The notes under the pieces are model-generated. The model made no database searches and had not been told where the DNA came from. It saw nothing but the letters and a program-made list of their open reading frames with translations. From NCBI GenBank assembly GCA_963210315.1, contig OY723292.1:992001-1056000 (forward strand): DNA of 64,000 nt, in the 5' to 3' direction. The number at the start of each line of letters is the position of its first letter. Position 1 is the stretch's first letter. Origin of the DNA: Rhynchopus euleeides (lineage: Eukaryota; Euglenozoa; Diplonemea; Diplonemida; Diplonemidae). A program made the position numbers and the translations under genes. Shown here one piece after another: positions 17,852-29,202 of this stretch.

Positions 17852-20800
17852 ATGGTTCTTGCCCGTGCTAAGTCACATTATTCCTGCGGCGAGTGTCGGG
17901 CCAGCCACAGCAGCCTCCGCCCCTGCACCGGCTGCTACACGGAATGGTACTGCGACGAAGCCTGCCAAAACCGCCACTGGCGCTCCCACAAAAGCAGGTG
18001 CCACCGCACCCCTGCTGACGGCCCCGCCTCCAACCCGCTGAGGGCACGTCGAACAGCAACACCGCCAGCCGGGCAGCTCGGCACCCCTGGTGGCAGGGCC
18101 CCAGAGGCAGCCCCCCTCTGCCGCAAGGGCTCCACACACTCGCGGGGCAGCGCCGCCTCCCGGAAGCACTCCGCCAAGAAGCGCCGCAGCAGCGTCACCT
18201 CCAGCAAGCGCAGCACCCCCAGGGGGCCGCCCGCAGCGCAGCGCGGCGCCGCACCCCGCAGCAGCCCCGCCGCCGCGACGCTACCCGCTGCGGCAGCCAG
18301 GGGGGCAGGCGAGGGGGCCATGCCCGCGGCTCCACCCGCCTCCACGCAGCCTCCCCTGCGCAGCTCTGCCGCTGCCGCTGGGGCTCCTGCGCCTGCGCCT
18401 GCTGAACCAACGTCGCGCCACGGATGGGTCCCACCGGCAAACCCCGCGGCGCAGGAGGCGACACCGCCTGCAGCTGCCACCTCTCCCGAGCAGGCAGTGC
18501 CGCCTGCAGCAGCAGCAGCAGCAGCAGCAACATGCCTCCTTGCAATCACCGAGCTGCAGTGCAGCTCCACCAACCCGTCTCCCCCGCCGTCTCCACCAGA
18601 GGGGATCAATCAGATCCCCGACGAAGCTGGGGGCGGAGGCGGAGGCGGGGGTGGTGGTGGGGTCGACCCACAACAGCAGCCCCAGCAGCAGCAGCAGCAG
18701 CAGCCTCAGCCAGGGGAGGGGGAGGGCCCCCCATCCGAGGGGTTCGGCCTGCCTGCGGACTGCAGCGCCACCCCAGCGCCCTCCTCCCCGCCGTACGTTG
18801 AGGCGCGGGAGGAGATGGAGTGCACCCCAGAGCTGCCCCCGTTGCGGGTGGGGTCCCCCGACGACATGCCTGGGGGGTTTGCTGCACCGCTGCCCCCCGA
18901 CACGTGGCACGCCGTGTGGCACCCCGTGCACTGCAGGCCGCTCTATGTGAACTGCCACGGGCACTGCATGTGGTATCGGCCTATCGGAGCGCCCGTCGTC
19001 GACACATGTGACACCTCACTCCTCCCTCCATCCCCAGATATCCCCAGCCTGCTGGGTGACGAGGAGCTCCATGCTGGCAGGCATGACCTCACACCCTGCA
19101 GCACGCTGCGATCCCCCCCACTCAGCCATAGGAGCCAGGGTGAGCTCAACCGGACCTACGGTGGAAGAAGCCATCAGGACTGCCTCCCTGGAAGCAGCAG
19201 CGATATTTCACATCATGGAGGGGCTGACCCCGCCGGGGCCGGGGCCGAGGCTGGAGGCGGAGCTGCTGAAGCTGCCGGGGATGGGGATACAGTGGAGAGC
19301 GCCGATCCCTACCCAAACCCGGCCGGGGAGGGGTGGGCCACCGTGCTGAACCTGGGTGCAGCTTCTGGGGGGGATGTCGTTTCGGAGGCGGCGGATGCAA
19401 CCCCTCAGGGTGCAGTGCCGGAGAGCAGCGCCGCTTTGCCCCCGCACACCCCGGAGGGGGTCGTGGGGAGTTGCAGCGGAAGAGGGGTTCCGGCGGTGCA
19501 GAGAAGCGGGAGCAGAAGCAGCGTGACCTCGAAGACTCCTCACCCGTTTGACGATCCGATTGGGGGTGGCGGCGGCGGTGCCGCCGCCGGGGCTGTTGGG
19601 GCGAAGGGAGGCAGCGGCAGTCGCAGCAGCAGCTGCAGCGGCATGCCCGCCTCCCGCCCCTCCACGGGGGACTCGGAGAACATCGCGCTGCAGCTCATGA
19701 TGCAGGTGCTGTGCGTGACCCCACCGCCTGAGAGTGGGTTTGTCGGCGGGGAGTCCACTCGGTCCGTTCCGGAGTTCAGCGCACTCTGCCAGCTCACCGA
19801 CAGATCGACCCACAGCCGCAGAGGCAGCGGCGGTGGGGGGATCGCAGAGGCGGATGCGCGAGGGGGGCGTGTCAGCGGTGTCGCGGTGGCGCCTGTGGAG
19901 CTGGCGGAGCCAGCCATCGACGCTGCAGCTCTCCAGAGGGTGGAGGAGAAGAAGGCCCTCGCCGCTGCCACCAGCGACGGCGCCCCAGGCGCAGTGGGGG
20001 TTGGCGCGGCTGACCCGGCAGGCGGGCCCGACCCCTGGGTTGGTGCGGAGACCGCAGAGGACCCGCATGCCATGCACGGCGGCGTGCCGTGGGGCGGGGA
20101 TGCGGTTGCCAAGGAGGGTTCCGAAGGGGCAGGGCTGGTGGTGCTGCGTGGCGGCGGGGCTGTCGGGGGTGTTGTGGATGAGCAGGCTGCGGCGGCGGCC
20201 CGGGCGAAGTTTATGAGTGATGTTCAGGTATGCTTTGTCGGGGAGGGGGTGGGGTGGGGTGGGGGTGGTGGTGGGTGGTATAGTATTTTTTTTGCTGATA
20301 TATCACCTGGTTCATGCCGACTTCACAGAGGCCTTGGCACAGCCTTGAGGCAGAAGTGTGCGCTCAACAAAAGTAAGGTAGCCTGGTGCTGTTTCACCCA
20401 CACAGTTGCCGGGCAGGGTGTAGGGTGTGGAGTGTAGTGTTGTCTGCATTATAAACCTCTCCCTCTGGGCTATTTTATCACCATGTCCAGCCCCCTCATG
20501 CGCGTGCCTTATCTGCACATCTCCCACAGGATGGAGCCATGCGGTTGGTGAGGCCTGGGAACAGCCTCGACCTCGATCAGGTCAAGCCTGACACGCATGT
20601 CCTCCAGGTCCCGAAAGACATGCCTGTGGAACAAGCCCCTTGTCGGAGGTCCATGTTTGATGACGAACTCGGGCCACAAGGCAACATGCGCAGCAAAATC
20701 CTGATTGGTCTCGGCGTGTCCATGGTATGGGTCTTGGAGATTCAGTGGGGGGTGCCGTGGAAAGATCAGTGCCTTCAGGAGGGGGTCTTCGCTGGTCGTT

Positions 20801-21083
20801 ATCCCTCGTCGGATCTTCGTCAGTTTTCAGCTAATTCAACAGGAAATGCACCAAAAAATGCACTGACGATCACCCCGTAGTGAAGACCCCCTCAGAGGTT
20901 TAACCAACCCACTGTGTGGCGTCGCCAGTTGCGTCCGCTGGTGGTGGGGGGATGTGGAGGGTGTGGGCGATGTGTCTTTTATTGCTGCGTCACGTGTGCC
21001 ACCCATGTCTCTCTCACCCAAATATACTCCCGCAGACTCTTATCGCAGCGTTGGTGCTACTGTTGCTGATGGTGCCGCTGTGA
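17852..21083 (+). CDS. MYND zinc-finger protein with predicted C-terminal membrane anchor
   Basis: Exons 17852-20227, 20530-20724 and 21036-21083 (stop TGA), all phase 0, with GTATGC and GTATGG donors; about 872 residues. An N-terminal MYND finger uses C12, C15, C25, C28, C34, C38, H46 and C50. MYND fingers usually bind proline-rich partners. Residues ~55-790 are low-complexity: Ala/Pro, poly-Ala (~220), poly-Gln (~275) and Gly tracts. The last two exons join to give a ~24-residue hydrophobic stretch (starting ILIGLGVSM, ending LLLLMVPL) that ends the protein, as in tail-anchored membrane proteins. The exon joins are inferred from splice consensus. A MITE lies in intron 2. No enzyme domain is seen, so no SET methyltransferase assignment is made. 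Confidence 0.75.
20781..20891. mobile_element. MITE, GGGGGTCTTCGCT family, copy 1
   Basis: 111 bp with inverted ends GGGGGTCTTCGCT and AGTGAAGACCCCC, inside MYND intron 2. A closely similar inverted copy is at 52853-52965; both contain the AATGCACCAAAAAATGCA core. Confidence 0.75.
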
Positions 21084-22736
21084 TGTTGCATGCGCCACCA
21101 GGCACCGCCCCTCACACCTCTAGCCCAAAGTGGTGGTGCTGGAGGGCTAGCAAGATGCCCTGTCACATCGTGTTTTACCCTTTGCCGTGCTTTCCTTCAC
21201 TTCCGCCGAAGCCGAGTCAAATCCACACACACACACCCCCCGCCCCCATGCGAACCAGTCGTTTTTGTTTACATCGAGGGCCACAGTTTTGCCGCCCTGC
21301 CTCCCCCCCCCCCCCCCCCCCCACCCCCGCTCCTGCATGCCAAAGCCCTCGGGCTCGGCTGAAGACACCCGCCCGCCCCGCCCACCACCACGACTCCCTG
21401 TTCTCTGCTCGCGTGTTCCCTCAACTAGCCTCTAGCCCCGATCACTTCAACTCCGCCATCTGACAGGGGGGTCCCACGCGAGTGGGCCCCCGCTATATGT
21501 CCCTATCTGTTGCCCTGTTCGTTTGTGTTGCATTTCCTCCAAGGCGTCGCAAAGGTGTTGCGGTGTGCGTGACGCGGCGGGGCGCTTGCTATGTGATAAC
21601 GCAACCAAATGTGGCCGGCCAACCGCACAGCGTGCCGTGTTGCCCCATCTCCCCACACCACCCACCCCCCCCCCCCCCCCCCCCCAGTCTCCTAAGGGCC
21701 TCTATCACGTTCCCGGGCCGCTGCCGCGGCCTGTGCACCGAAGAGAGGTTCCTTCTACTGTGGTGTGCGACAGCCTCAGCCGCGTGCTTTCTGCAAAGTA
21801 TATTCCCGTGCAGTGGGTGTCAGATCGGCGTGTCTTACCTCTGGGCTTGAAGGGCAGGTGCCCCCTTACTGGCCTGAGCCTACCAAGGTGACACCGATGG
21901 TTTCCAAAAAAAAGTATAATCGCGTTTGTGAGTGTGGGTGCAGTTCTAGGGTTCGCTCGGTGTGACACACACTATTCAGAAAAAGTAAAGTGCGTTAGCC
22001 CGCACACCCATGGCGGTTGCGGCATTGTCTGTCTGGGGATCGGCCCTGGAAATGACTTGGTGCCCCGTCGGACCAAACTCTCACAAAGCCTGTGTGTCAC
22101 CCCCCTGCCAACCCCCGTATGTCAATGGTGCGCACGTGGGGTGTGGTTTGCCCCCTCTGCTTGACCTATCACCGATGTGTGCAGCGTGTGCGTGCGTACC
22201 GCACACAGAAACCACACTTTTTTCTCATCCACCAACACCGATCCGTTCAGCGTCTGTCGTCTGTGATGTGCTCTCTGGCCCGTGGGGTGGTTTGGTTGCC
22301 TGTGCGGTGGGTTGGTGTGTCAGTGACACAGCACAGCCCCGCAAGCACCTGGCCTGTCGCATGCGGGTGGCTTCCTTCACAGGGAGGGAGGGAGGTGAGG
22401 GGAGGGTTGTGCGGTTAGCGTGTGCGAGTAACGGTGCGTGCTGCTGCCGCGAGCTGCGAACTGCAGAACCTCCGATTTCCGAGCTGTGAGGACCCTTGCC
22501 CCACCCCCCTTCTGCAAGACAACACCCTGATGGAGAAGGCAGTGTCGTGGTCATGTCGTCACGTGCGGCACTCACTTGTGTGGGGATGGGGTTTTCTCAC
22601 CCCCCCCCGCTGCCTGTTCCGAAATGAGTGCCGCTCTGATCCTGGGTGCACCCTTTCCACCAGCCCAACACACACAGCCCAGCACCACTGCACACTACCC
22701 ACAGGCGCTGGGTGGGGTGGCGGTGGGTGGCGAGGC
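21084..22736. other. Intergenic between MYND gene and next gene
   Basis: Several C runs (21302-21321, 21667-21686) and a dispersed GGTTCGCTCGGTG repeat near 21950. A CACTACCCACAG acceptor-like site ends at 22704, just before the next start codon, hinting at a 5'-UTR intron. No gene is supported. Confidence 0.45.
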
Positions 22737-25136
22737 ATGATGGACCTGGACAGCACAGATGCCCCTGAAGGGGCTCGTCATGACTCCCTCAGCGATATGG
22801 CGTGCGCACGTGCACCCCGCGCAGCAACCCTGATGCCCGTGACGCAGACACAACGGCAGGAGTTCAAAGAGGTGCTCCGCACGGTATGCACGCAGGCAAG
22901 CCATGTGGCACGCGCCACAGGCCCCAACAACGGGCCTCCTCATGCATGCGCTGAGCTTTTTAATGTTGGGATTTCGTGCCGGTCGCACTTTTGTGTGGAA
23001 AAAAACCTTCCCCTGCCAACACACCCACACCCCACTCAACATCCCTGTCCCCCCCCCCCCCCCCGATCGTTTCCACCACCACCACCACCACCCCCCTCCC
23101 CCCAACAGCTCGACGAGGCTATCGCTGTCGGCAGGGCTTCCGCACGCAAGTCCCTGCAGAAGACACGCGGTGGGTGTGCCCGGCAGGCGGAGGAGTCGCA
23201 GAGCCGTGCTCTCTCCGCAACCCCCCAGCCGCCCGCCTCCCCACAGAGCACACACGGCGGCAGGCAAGGGGCAGAGAGGCACCCGCAGGTCCTGGGTGCA
23301 GACCCGCCGGGTGTGGCGGAGGCACAGCGTATCCTTGAGAGGTACGCAACGGAGCTGGATGCATCGCACTCCGCTGCGAAGGAGAGGAGCAAGGCCTACC
23401 GCAGCCAGCGTGCCCGGCTGTGGCGGGGAAACGACATCGGGAAGGGGAATATGTGGGAGCGTGGATGCAGCCTCGACAGCAGCGGCTACGCCATTCTCTG
23501 CAACCTCGGGCACACCTGCTCTGTTGTTCTCGCGGAGGTGCATGACATCCGGGACATGCTCCGCACCTCCGCCGCCTCGCAGGACATCGACAGGCGGTCC
23601 GCATCTGCGGCAATGCCACGCAGCGACGCATCGCAGCTCCCCCCCTCCTCAGCCTCCGCCGTCTACAGCGCAACCACCGCAATCCTCAAACGCATCGCCG
23701 CGTCGCTGTCGGGATCGCTGAATTCGCTGATCGCCTCCACCCAGCTGTCCCTCCCCGTTGAAAACTGGAGGGGCCTCATCTCCCTCGTCTGGCAGGAGAT
23801 GCGCGTCCCACTCGACGCCTGCGTCGGCACCACCACCGCCTGCGAGGCTGACGCCCTGGTTGAAGGCTTCCGCCGCAACGCCATGGCCTCCGCTCTCTTC
23901 GGGCGTCGGGGGGGTGCCGGCTGCGCCGTCTCCGGCGCGGCGTGGCGCCGCTTCGAAGCCCCCCCGGGCTACATCCGGGGGGGTCCCGGGGAGAGCCCCG
24001 CAGCTGCAGGCGCCGCGGATACCCCAACAAAGCAGCGTTCTCCCGCCCCTCCGCCCGAGCCGCAGCCGCAGCCGTCACCCCCGGTGATCGCCAGCAGCGT
24101 CACCCCGCCTGCCGGGGCGGAGGGGCAGAGGGATGCTGCGCCTCTCCGTGGCGCAGGGGAGGAGGAGGGCTTGCGGGGTGTGGCGACGACTCCTGCTGTT
24201 GTTCAGCCTAACCCTGCTGAGAGCATCTCGAAGCTGGATCTGACGCTGGAGCAGCCAGGGTTGCCTGGTGGTGGTGGTGGTGGTGGTGGTGGTGGTGTTG
24301 CCCCGCCTGCGTCACGGCCCCACCCCGCGAGGGGGGCCGGCGGTGGTGGGGTGGGGGTTGAATACCAGGCCCCCCGGCCCCGTACCCACGACCTGTTAAT
24401 GCGGAGGTGGCGCAACAGCGGGCTCTTCATCCCGCGGTGCGCCGTGCTTCACCCCGGTGGCTCCCCTGCCTTCGGCATGCCTTTCAACGGGGGGCACCAT
24501 GCGTCGCCCAGGCCACCCTGTGTCAGCCGGACACCTCCGGAAACTCCACCGAGACTGGCGTCGCCCCTCCCCTCGGATGTGTCCTATTCTAGCAGTGCTG
24601 TGCAGAGGGTTTTGCCTGTGAGCCCAGTCTCCTGCAGCACATCGCCTCAGCCTGTGGAGGCTGTGGGTGCGGCGGGGTCATGTGGGGATGTTGTGGGAGG
24701 GAAGGCGGGCCAGGTTGTGGCTGCGGAGGGGCGTTGTGAAGGGGGGTGGGTGGTGGGCCCCCCGAGGAGGGATGCGCCGATCAACCAGCGTGTGGCGCAT
24801 TGCAGGAGGAGGCGGGATGAGGTGTACCGCGTGATGACGGTGAAGGAGAAGGAGGTGTATGTGATGTTTGCGAGGACAGAGCTCAACCTGCATCTGGAGA
24901 ACGTGCTGAACAACATGCGGCGGGTGGCGGATATAGTGTCGAGGCGGCGGCTTAAGGGGCAGCAGGGGGAATGGGTTGACGGGGTGCGTGCGTCGCTGTC
25001 GCAGCGCATCAACCAGTCGTACATCCTGAGGGCAACGCTTCAGCACCGGAGGTGTGACAACGTCGAGACGGTGCGGTTCCTCGACGGGGGGTGGTTTGCC
25101 CGGCAGAGGAAGCCCACCCGGCAGGCAGGCAGGTGA
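22737..25136 (+). CDS. Unrecognised low-complexity protein
   Basis: Exons 22737-22883 and 23109-25136, phase 0, donor GTATGC, acceptor CCCAACAG after a long C-rich tract; 724 residues. I do not recognise the family. Residues ~1-75 and a ~300-residue stretch after the intron are ordinary and partly helical. The middle is Pro/Gly-rich with a poly-Gly run at about 24270-24296. The last ~110 residues are basic and helical (from RRRRDEVYRVMTVKEKEVY on), a conserved-looking end. An upstream in-frame ATG at 22422 is less likely, because an acceptor-like site lies just before 22737. Neighbours on both sides are zinc-finger proteins. Confidence 0.65.
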   Translation: MMDLDSTDAPEGARHDSLSDMACARAPRAATLMPVTQTQRQEFKEVLRTVCTQASHVARATGPNNGPPHACAELFNVGISCRSHFCVEKNLPLPTHPHPTQHPCPPPPPRSFPPPPPPPPSPQQLDEAIAVGRASARKSLQKTRGGCARQAEESQSRALSATPQPPASPQSTHGGRQGAERHPQVLGADPPGVAEAQRILERYATELDASHSAAKERSKAYRSQRARLWRGNDIGKGNMWERGCSLDSSGYAILCNLGHTCSVVLAEVHDIRDMLRTSAASQDIDRRSASAAMPRSDASQLPPSSASAVYSATTAILKRIAASLSGSLNSLIASTQLSLPVENWRGLISLVWQEMRVPLDACVGTTTACEADALVEGFRRNAMASALFGRRGGAGCAVSGAAWRRFEAPPGYIRGGPGESPAAAGAADTPTKQRSPAPPPEPQPQPSPPVIASSVTPPAGAEGQRDAAPLRGAGEEEGLRGVATTPAVVQPNPAESISKLDLTLEQPGLPGGGGGGGGGGVAPPASRPHPARGAGGGGVGVEYQAPRPRTHDLLMRRWRNSGLFIPRCAVLHPGGSPAFGMPFNGGHHASPRPPCVSRTPPETPPRLASPLPSDVSYSSSAVQRVLPVSPVSCSTSPQPVEAVGAAGSCGDVVGGKAGQVVAAEGRCEGGWVVGPPRRDAPINQRVAHCRRRRDEVYRVMTVKEKEVYVMFARTELNLHLENVLNNMRRVADIVSRRRLKGQQGEWVDGVRASLSQRINQSYILRATLQHRRCDNVETVRFLDGGWFARQRKPTRQAGR

Positions 25137-25909
25137 GGTGGAGGTGGGGTGGGGTGGGGTGGTGGAGTCATCCCTTCCCCTCTCTTGTGTGAAAAGGCTT
25201 TCTCGATCAGGCAAGTAAAAAAAACCCGTGAAGCTTGTTTTGTTCACCCCGGGAGGGGGGAGGGGGGGTTGGCGTGCAAACAGCGAAAACTAATATTTTA
25301 ACTCTCGCCGTGATTTCTTCATAACGCACAGTTGTGAGTAGAAAAAATGTCGCGATGCAGCCAAATGTGCTCCGCCGACTAGCCTCCCCCATCACAGGAG
25401 AATTGAGGTTTTTGTGTGAAAATCGTCAACGCTGTAGTGGCATTTACTTTGGAAGAACAGCGATATTTTCGCACTAAAACACCCCATCACCCCTCTTTCT
25501 TTGAGCCCCCCCTCCTTTCCAGGAGGGTACCTTGGGTGGGACGACCTTGTCCCCTGCACCTCGAGAGGGTGATCTCCTTCAGTCGAGCACCCTCTCGTTT
25601 GGTGCTTGTTTGGGGTGCAGATCACGGTGGGTGGGGTCCTGATGAGCGACCCCTCACGCTGGGTGGCTTAAGCTGTGCCGACACCCTTCCCTCTCCACCC
25701 ACCCACCCCCACCTGTTTACAGTGTTGAGGGTTGTGGTCGCAGCAGGGAAGGGGCTGTGCGAATACTTGCAGAATGAAGATCAGCATGCAAGAGGCGCGT
25801 GGTGTGTTCTCGCGATCAACGAGATTGCAGGGGCAATCTGCTTGCTGAAACACGCTTGCTTGTCACAGCGAGACACACACAAGCAATTCACACAGCAGGT
25901 GGACAAACA
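25137..25909. other. Intergenic
   Basis: No gene supported. Contains a GGGGT microsatellite (25141-25162) and near 25800-25825 a relative of the GTTCTCGCGATCAACGAG palindromic repeat seen at 4686 and 33236. Confidence 0.4.
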
Positions 25910-27763
25910 ATGGGGTCAAGCAGCGACACCTTCCCGCAGGCGACTGCACCGCCAATCGGGAAGTGCATAATCTGCGGGAAGGATGCAGCATCAGTGTGCC
26001 ACGCCTGCAGGGACAGCGGTGTGTCGGGGTGCTTCTGCAGTGACGCCTGCTTCGCGACGCTGCATCCTGAAGGCGAGATGGCGGAGGTACACCGTCCCAG
26101 GTTCCACCCGATCACGGAAGAGCAGATGCTGGAGGTGTGTGGGGTTCACAACCAGCGTGCGGACCTGGTGTGCCTGCATGAGGGGTGTGCGTCTCAGCTC
26201 CTGTGCAATCGGTGCGTGTCGTCGGATGCACACCGAGGCCACATCTTTGAACACGTCGACGATGCGTTCCTCCCGACGAAGAGGGCGGTGCGTGCACAGC
26301 TCGACACCGTGCAGGCACAGCTGGCGGAGGCACGCGAGAGTTGTTCACGTGCGGTGGCGACGCTGGATCATGTTGCTGACAGCTTCGACACGGAGCAGGC
26401 GGCGGTGCAGATGCACTTCAGCACGGTGGTTTTTGAATACAAGGAGGGCGACCAGCGGTGCGATGTTGCGGATGAGGAGGAGTACCTGCGTGAGATGTTG
26501 TACCTGCACGAGGCACGTGCGCGCAAGAAGCAGCTGCGTGCGGCATCACACCTGCAACAGGAGGAGCGCCTCGTGAGGCAGGGCATCGCCGCCACACACG
26601 AGCTGCTGCACGAGAAGTACCTTCGTCTGTTCCGTGCAGGTGAACACATCATCCTGTGCGAACACTACATCAAACAGCTGACTCCAGTGGAGTCGCAGCT
26701 GGAGGCGACACTCGCCCTGCCTGAGAAGATGCCACGCACGCTGCAGCATCGCAGCGCACGGCTGAGCGTCCTGTGCACTGCGGAGGCGGTCCCTCCTGAC
26801 TGCTGCGTCAGTGTTGATGTCCCATCCGTCCGCATGCTGGTGAAGGCTCCTGCTGTGTACGGCACTGAGGGAGCACAATGTGACAGTGTGTCACTGTCAC
26901 CCTGTGGGAGGATGTGCTGTGTTGGCACTCCTGAAGGCGACATGTTTGTCTACGACACGACCACTGCAGAGAAGGTGGCGCAGTTGAAGCATGGTGTCGC
27001 GAGTCATTACTGTGCTGCCTTCTCGAGATGTGGGAAGTGGCTTGCCTCTGCTTCAAGTAAGAAGAAAGTTTCTGTGTTCTGCACAGCGACTTGGGAACGC
27101 ATCCGCATGCTGCAAGGCCACACTGAACATGTGTGTGCAGCAGCGTGGACACACACAGGTCGTCTGGTGACAGGGTCGTTTGATCGGTCACTGCGTGTGT
27201 GGGATGTTGTGGAGGGTGTGTGTACCCACAAGCTGAAGAAATCTGTGCCTGATGACTTCTTCGCCATCGCAGTGTCACACACAAGCATCTTCGCCACGTC
27301 AGTCAATGAGACGACAATACGCGAGTGGGACATCAACACCCTGCAGCACACGCACAGCTTCGAGGGTCACACCCTATGGGTTGTTGAAGTCACCCTCACC
27401 ACGGACGAGACACAGCTGGTGTCGTGCTCACACGACAAATCCGTGAAGGTGTGGTGCACGACCGCACGCACCTGCCTGCTGACGATGGGGTGTGGACTGG
27501 GTCAGAACCCTCCCAAGAGGGCACGCACCGATCAATGTGATTATACCCGTGTGGCGGTGTCGCAACAGGGAGACCTGGTGGCGTCGCTGCGAGACCTGAC
27601 TGTCGTAGTCTTGCTCAAGCTCAGCACAGGGGAGCGTGTGGGCACACTGCCTGTGTCGGATTGTTGGACTGTCGCACTGAGCACCTGTGGCAGGTGGGTC
27701 TTCACCGGTGGGGAGGGGCAGATGCAGGTGACTGCTGTCGACACATGCACCTCTGGGTTGTGA
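25910..27763 (+). CDS. Zinc-finger / B-box / coiled-coil / WD40 protein
   Basis: Intronless, 617 residues. The N-terminus has a C-x2-C-x7-C-x2-C treble-clef-like finger (CIICGKDAASVCHACRDS..CFCSDACF), similar to zf-C6H2/MYND fingers. A B-box-type finger follows (CGVHNQ...CLHEGC...LLCNRC...DAHRGH). Residues ~125-300 are helical and charged, a probable coiled coil. The C-terminal ~290 residues are WD40 repeats, with clear units such as LVTGSFDRSLRVWDV, FATSVNETTIREWDI and LVSCSHDKSVKVWCT. The layout parallels TRIM-like scaffolds or ubiquitin ligases but lacks a RING, so ligase activity is not inferred. Start chosen at the ATG giving MGSSSD just before the first finger. Confidence 0.88.
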   Translation: MGSSSDTFPQATAPPIGKCIICGKDAASVCHACRDSGVSGCFCSDACFATLHPEGEMAEVHRPRFHPITEEQMLEVCGVHNQRADLVCLHEGCASQLLCNRCVSSDAHRGHIFEHVDDAFLPTKRAVRAQLDTVQAQLAEARESCSRAVATLDHVADSFDTEQAAVQMHFSTVVFEYKEGDQRCDVADEEEYLREMLYLHEARARKKQLRAASHLQQEERLVRQGIAATHELLHEKYLRLFRAGEHIILCEHYIKQLTPVESQLEATLALPEKMPRTLQHRSARLSVLCTAEAVPPDCCVSVDVPSVRMLVKAPAVYGTEGAQCDSVSLSPCGRMCCVGTPEGDMFVYDTTTAEKVAQLKHGVASHYCAAFSRCGKWLASASSKKKVSVFCTATWERIRMLQGHTEHVCAAAWTHTGRLVTGSFDRSLRVWDVVEGVCTHKLKKSVPDDFFAIAVSHTSIFATSVNETTIREWDINTLQHTHSFEGHTLWVVEVTLTTDETQLVSCSHDKSVKVWCTTARTCLLTMGCGLGQNPPKRARTDQCDYTRVAVSQQGDLVASLRDLTVVVLLKLSTGERVGTLPVSDCWTVALSTCGRWVFTGGEGQMQVTAVDTCTSGL

Positions 27764-28013
27764 TGTTGTTCTAGCGAGGACGCACGCCTTTGAATGCGTT
27801 GAGATGTGGCTTTGCAATCGCGGCACTGGGGGGTGCCGCAGACTCATCTCGTATCAAGACCTGCTTACCCCGTGGCCCGTTTCCTGAAAGCACGCAGGTG
27901 TTGTATGAAACCAACAAGCCGGCCATCTCGATCGGTTTTGCGAGGATCTCTTGGACACGTTGTGGCATCAGCCCATGCACTCGCATTGGTGTTCGGCCCA
28001 AAAAATAAAGGGC
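27764..28013. other. Short intergenic stretch
   Basis: 3' flank of the WD40 gene up to the terminal sequence of the next mobile element. AATAAA lies at 28003-28008 as a possible polyadenylation signal. Confidence 0.35.
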
Positions 28014-28060
28014 ATTATCATTGGTGCCCCTGATTTACCCCTTTTTCACTACGCACAAAC

Positions 28061-28929
28061 CAGGCCTGTCGCTAACTTTTCGATTTTGGAGATTTGGTGG
28101 GTTGACGCTCCTGTTTTGGGGGGGGATCAGGGGGGAAAACACTAGGGGTCAATTTTTCTCGCGCGCGCTTCGCGCGCGCTCGTGTTGCCAAATTTTGAAT
28201 TTTCCCATCGGTGGACCACTAGGTGGGCACGGTGTGAGGCGCTGGGTTCCTTCCGTGGTTCCTCTCCCGCTCGCGCCGTCGGGTGCCGGAGGAAACCAAA
28301 AAATGGCTTTCGGGACCATGATTTCGACGCTGCCCCCTGATATGTCACGGCCGTCAAAGCGCAAGGACTTGGTTACTAGACGGGCACGCGAGATGGGGGG
28401 TCTGGGGGGCAGAGCCCCCCATCCGCCGGAGGCCACGGTAGTGAGCATCTGTTCATTGTGGGCGTACAGATTCTGTGTGAGTTGGCTGCGTCCTCCTGAG
28501 GCTACTGGAGTGGGTGGATTCCCTGACCTGATGGGAATCGAATGACTTGAGTACGAGACATACGCCACAGGGGGGTCTGGGGGGCGGAGCCCCCCAGCCG
28601 CCGGAGGCCACGGTAGTGAGCATCTGTTCCTGCAAAACCATACTCTCTTCGACGTCGACCCAGTGAAAGTGGGTTGACGCTTGGTCGACGCTTGGTGAGC
28701 GTCGACCCAGTGTAACCGGGCCAACGCTAGGTTAGCGTCGACCCAGTGTAATAAATGGGTTGACGCTTGGTCCAGGCTTGAATGGCAACCCAGTTCCACT
28801 GGGTCGACGCTCCAAGCCTCGACCAAGCGTCAACCCAGTCCACTGGGTCGACGCTGGGTCGACGCTTTTTTATGGGGGGGGGAAACCCAAAATCACTGGG
28901 TCGACGGTCGACGCTTAGCGACATGCCTG
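28061..28929 (-). mobile_element. 869-bp TIR element with 9-bp duplication, copy 2 (inverted)
   Basis: Near-identical reverse complement of 16881-17748. It has its own perfect duplication CGCACAAAC (28052-28060 and 28930-28938), which proves separate insertion. It holds the same GTCGAC-motif cluster, two GC-rich repeats and GCGCGC-TTCG-type hairpin. Confidence 0.9.
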
Positions 28930-29202
28930 CGCACAAACTACGCAATCTGGGGGGGGGGGGGTCTCGCTTTTTGGTCCCCCCCAGTTTTTTTGGTTCCCCT
29001 TTCTGTGTGGCTACTGAGACAGGACTGGAGGCACTGCGCTGACCGAGAAAAAAATATTGCCAGAACTCACTATATACCGTACGAAAGAACGCACGACATG
29101 TGGGGCAGGGACTCCAGAAACACCTGGGCAAGGTTGCCCCATGCCCAGAAACACCTGAGAAGGAAGTGAGTTCCAGGAGCCGCGTAGAACACCCTCGAGA
29201 TT

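Noticed and set aside
16881-28929. A single 12-kb giant transposon with ~870-bp terminal inverted repeats carrying three genes
   Set aside because: Each copy has its own inverted ends and its own different 9-bp duplication, so they are two separate insertions of one small element.
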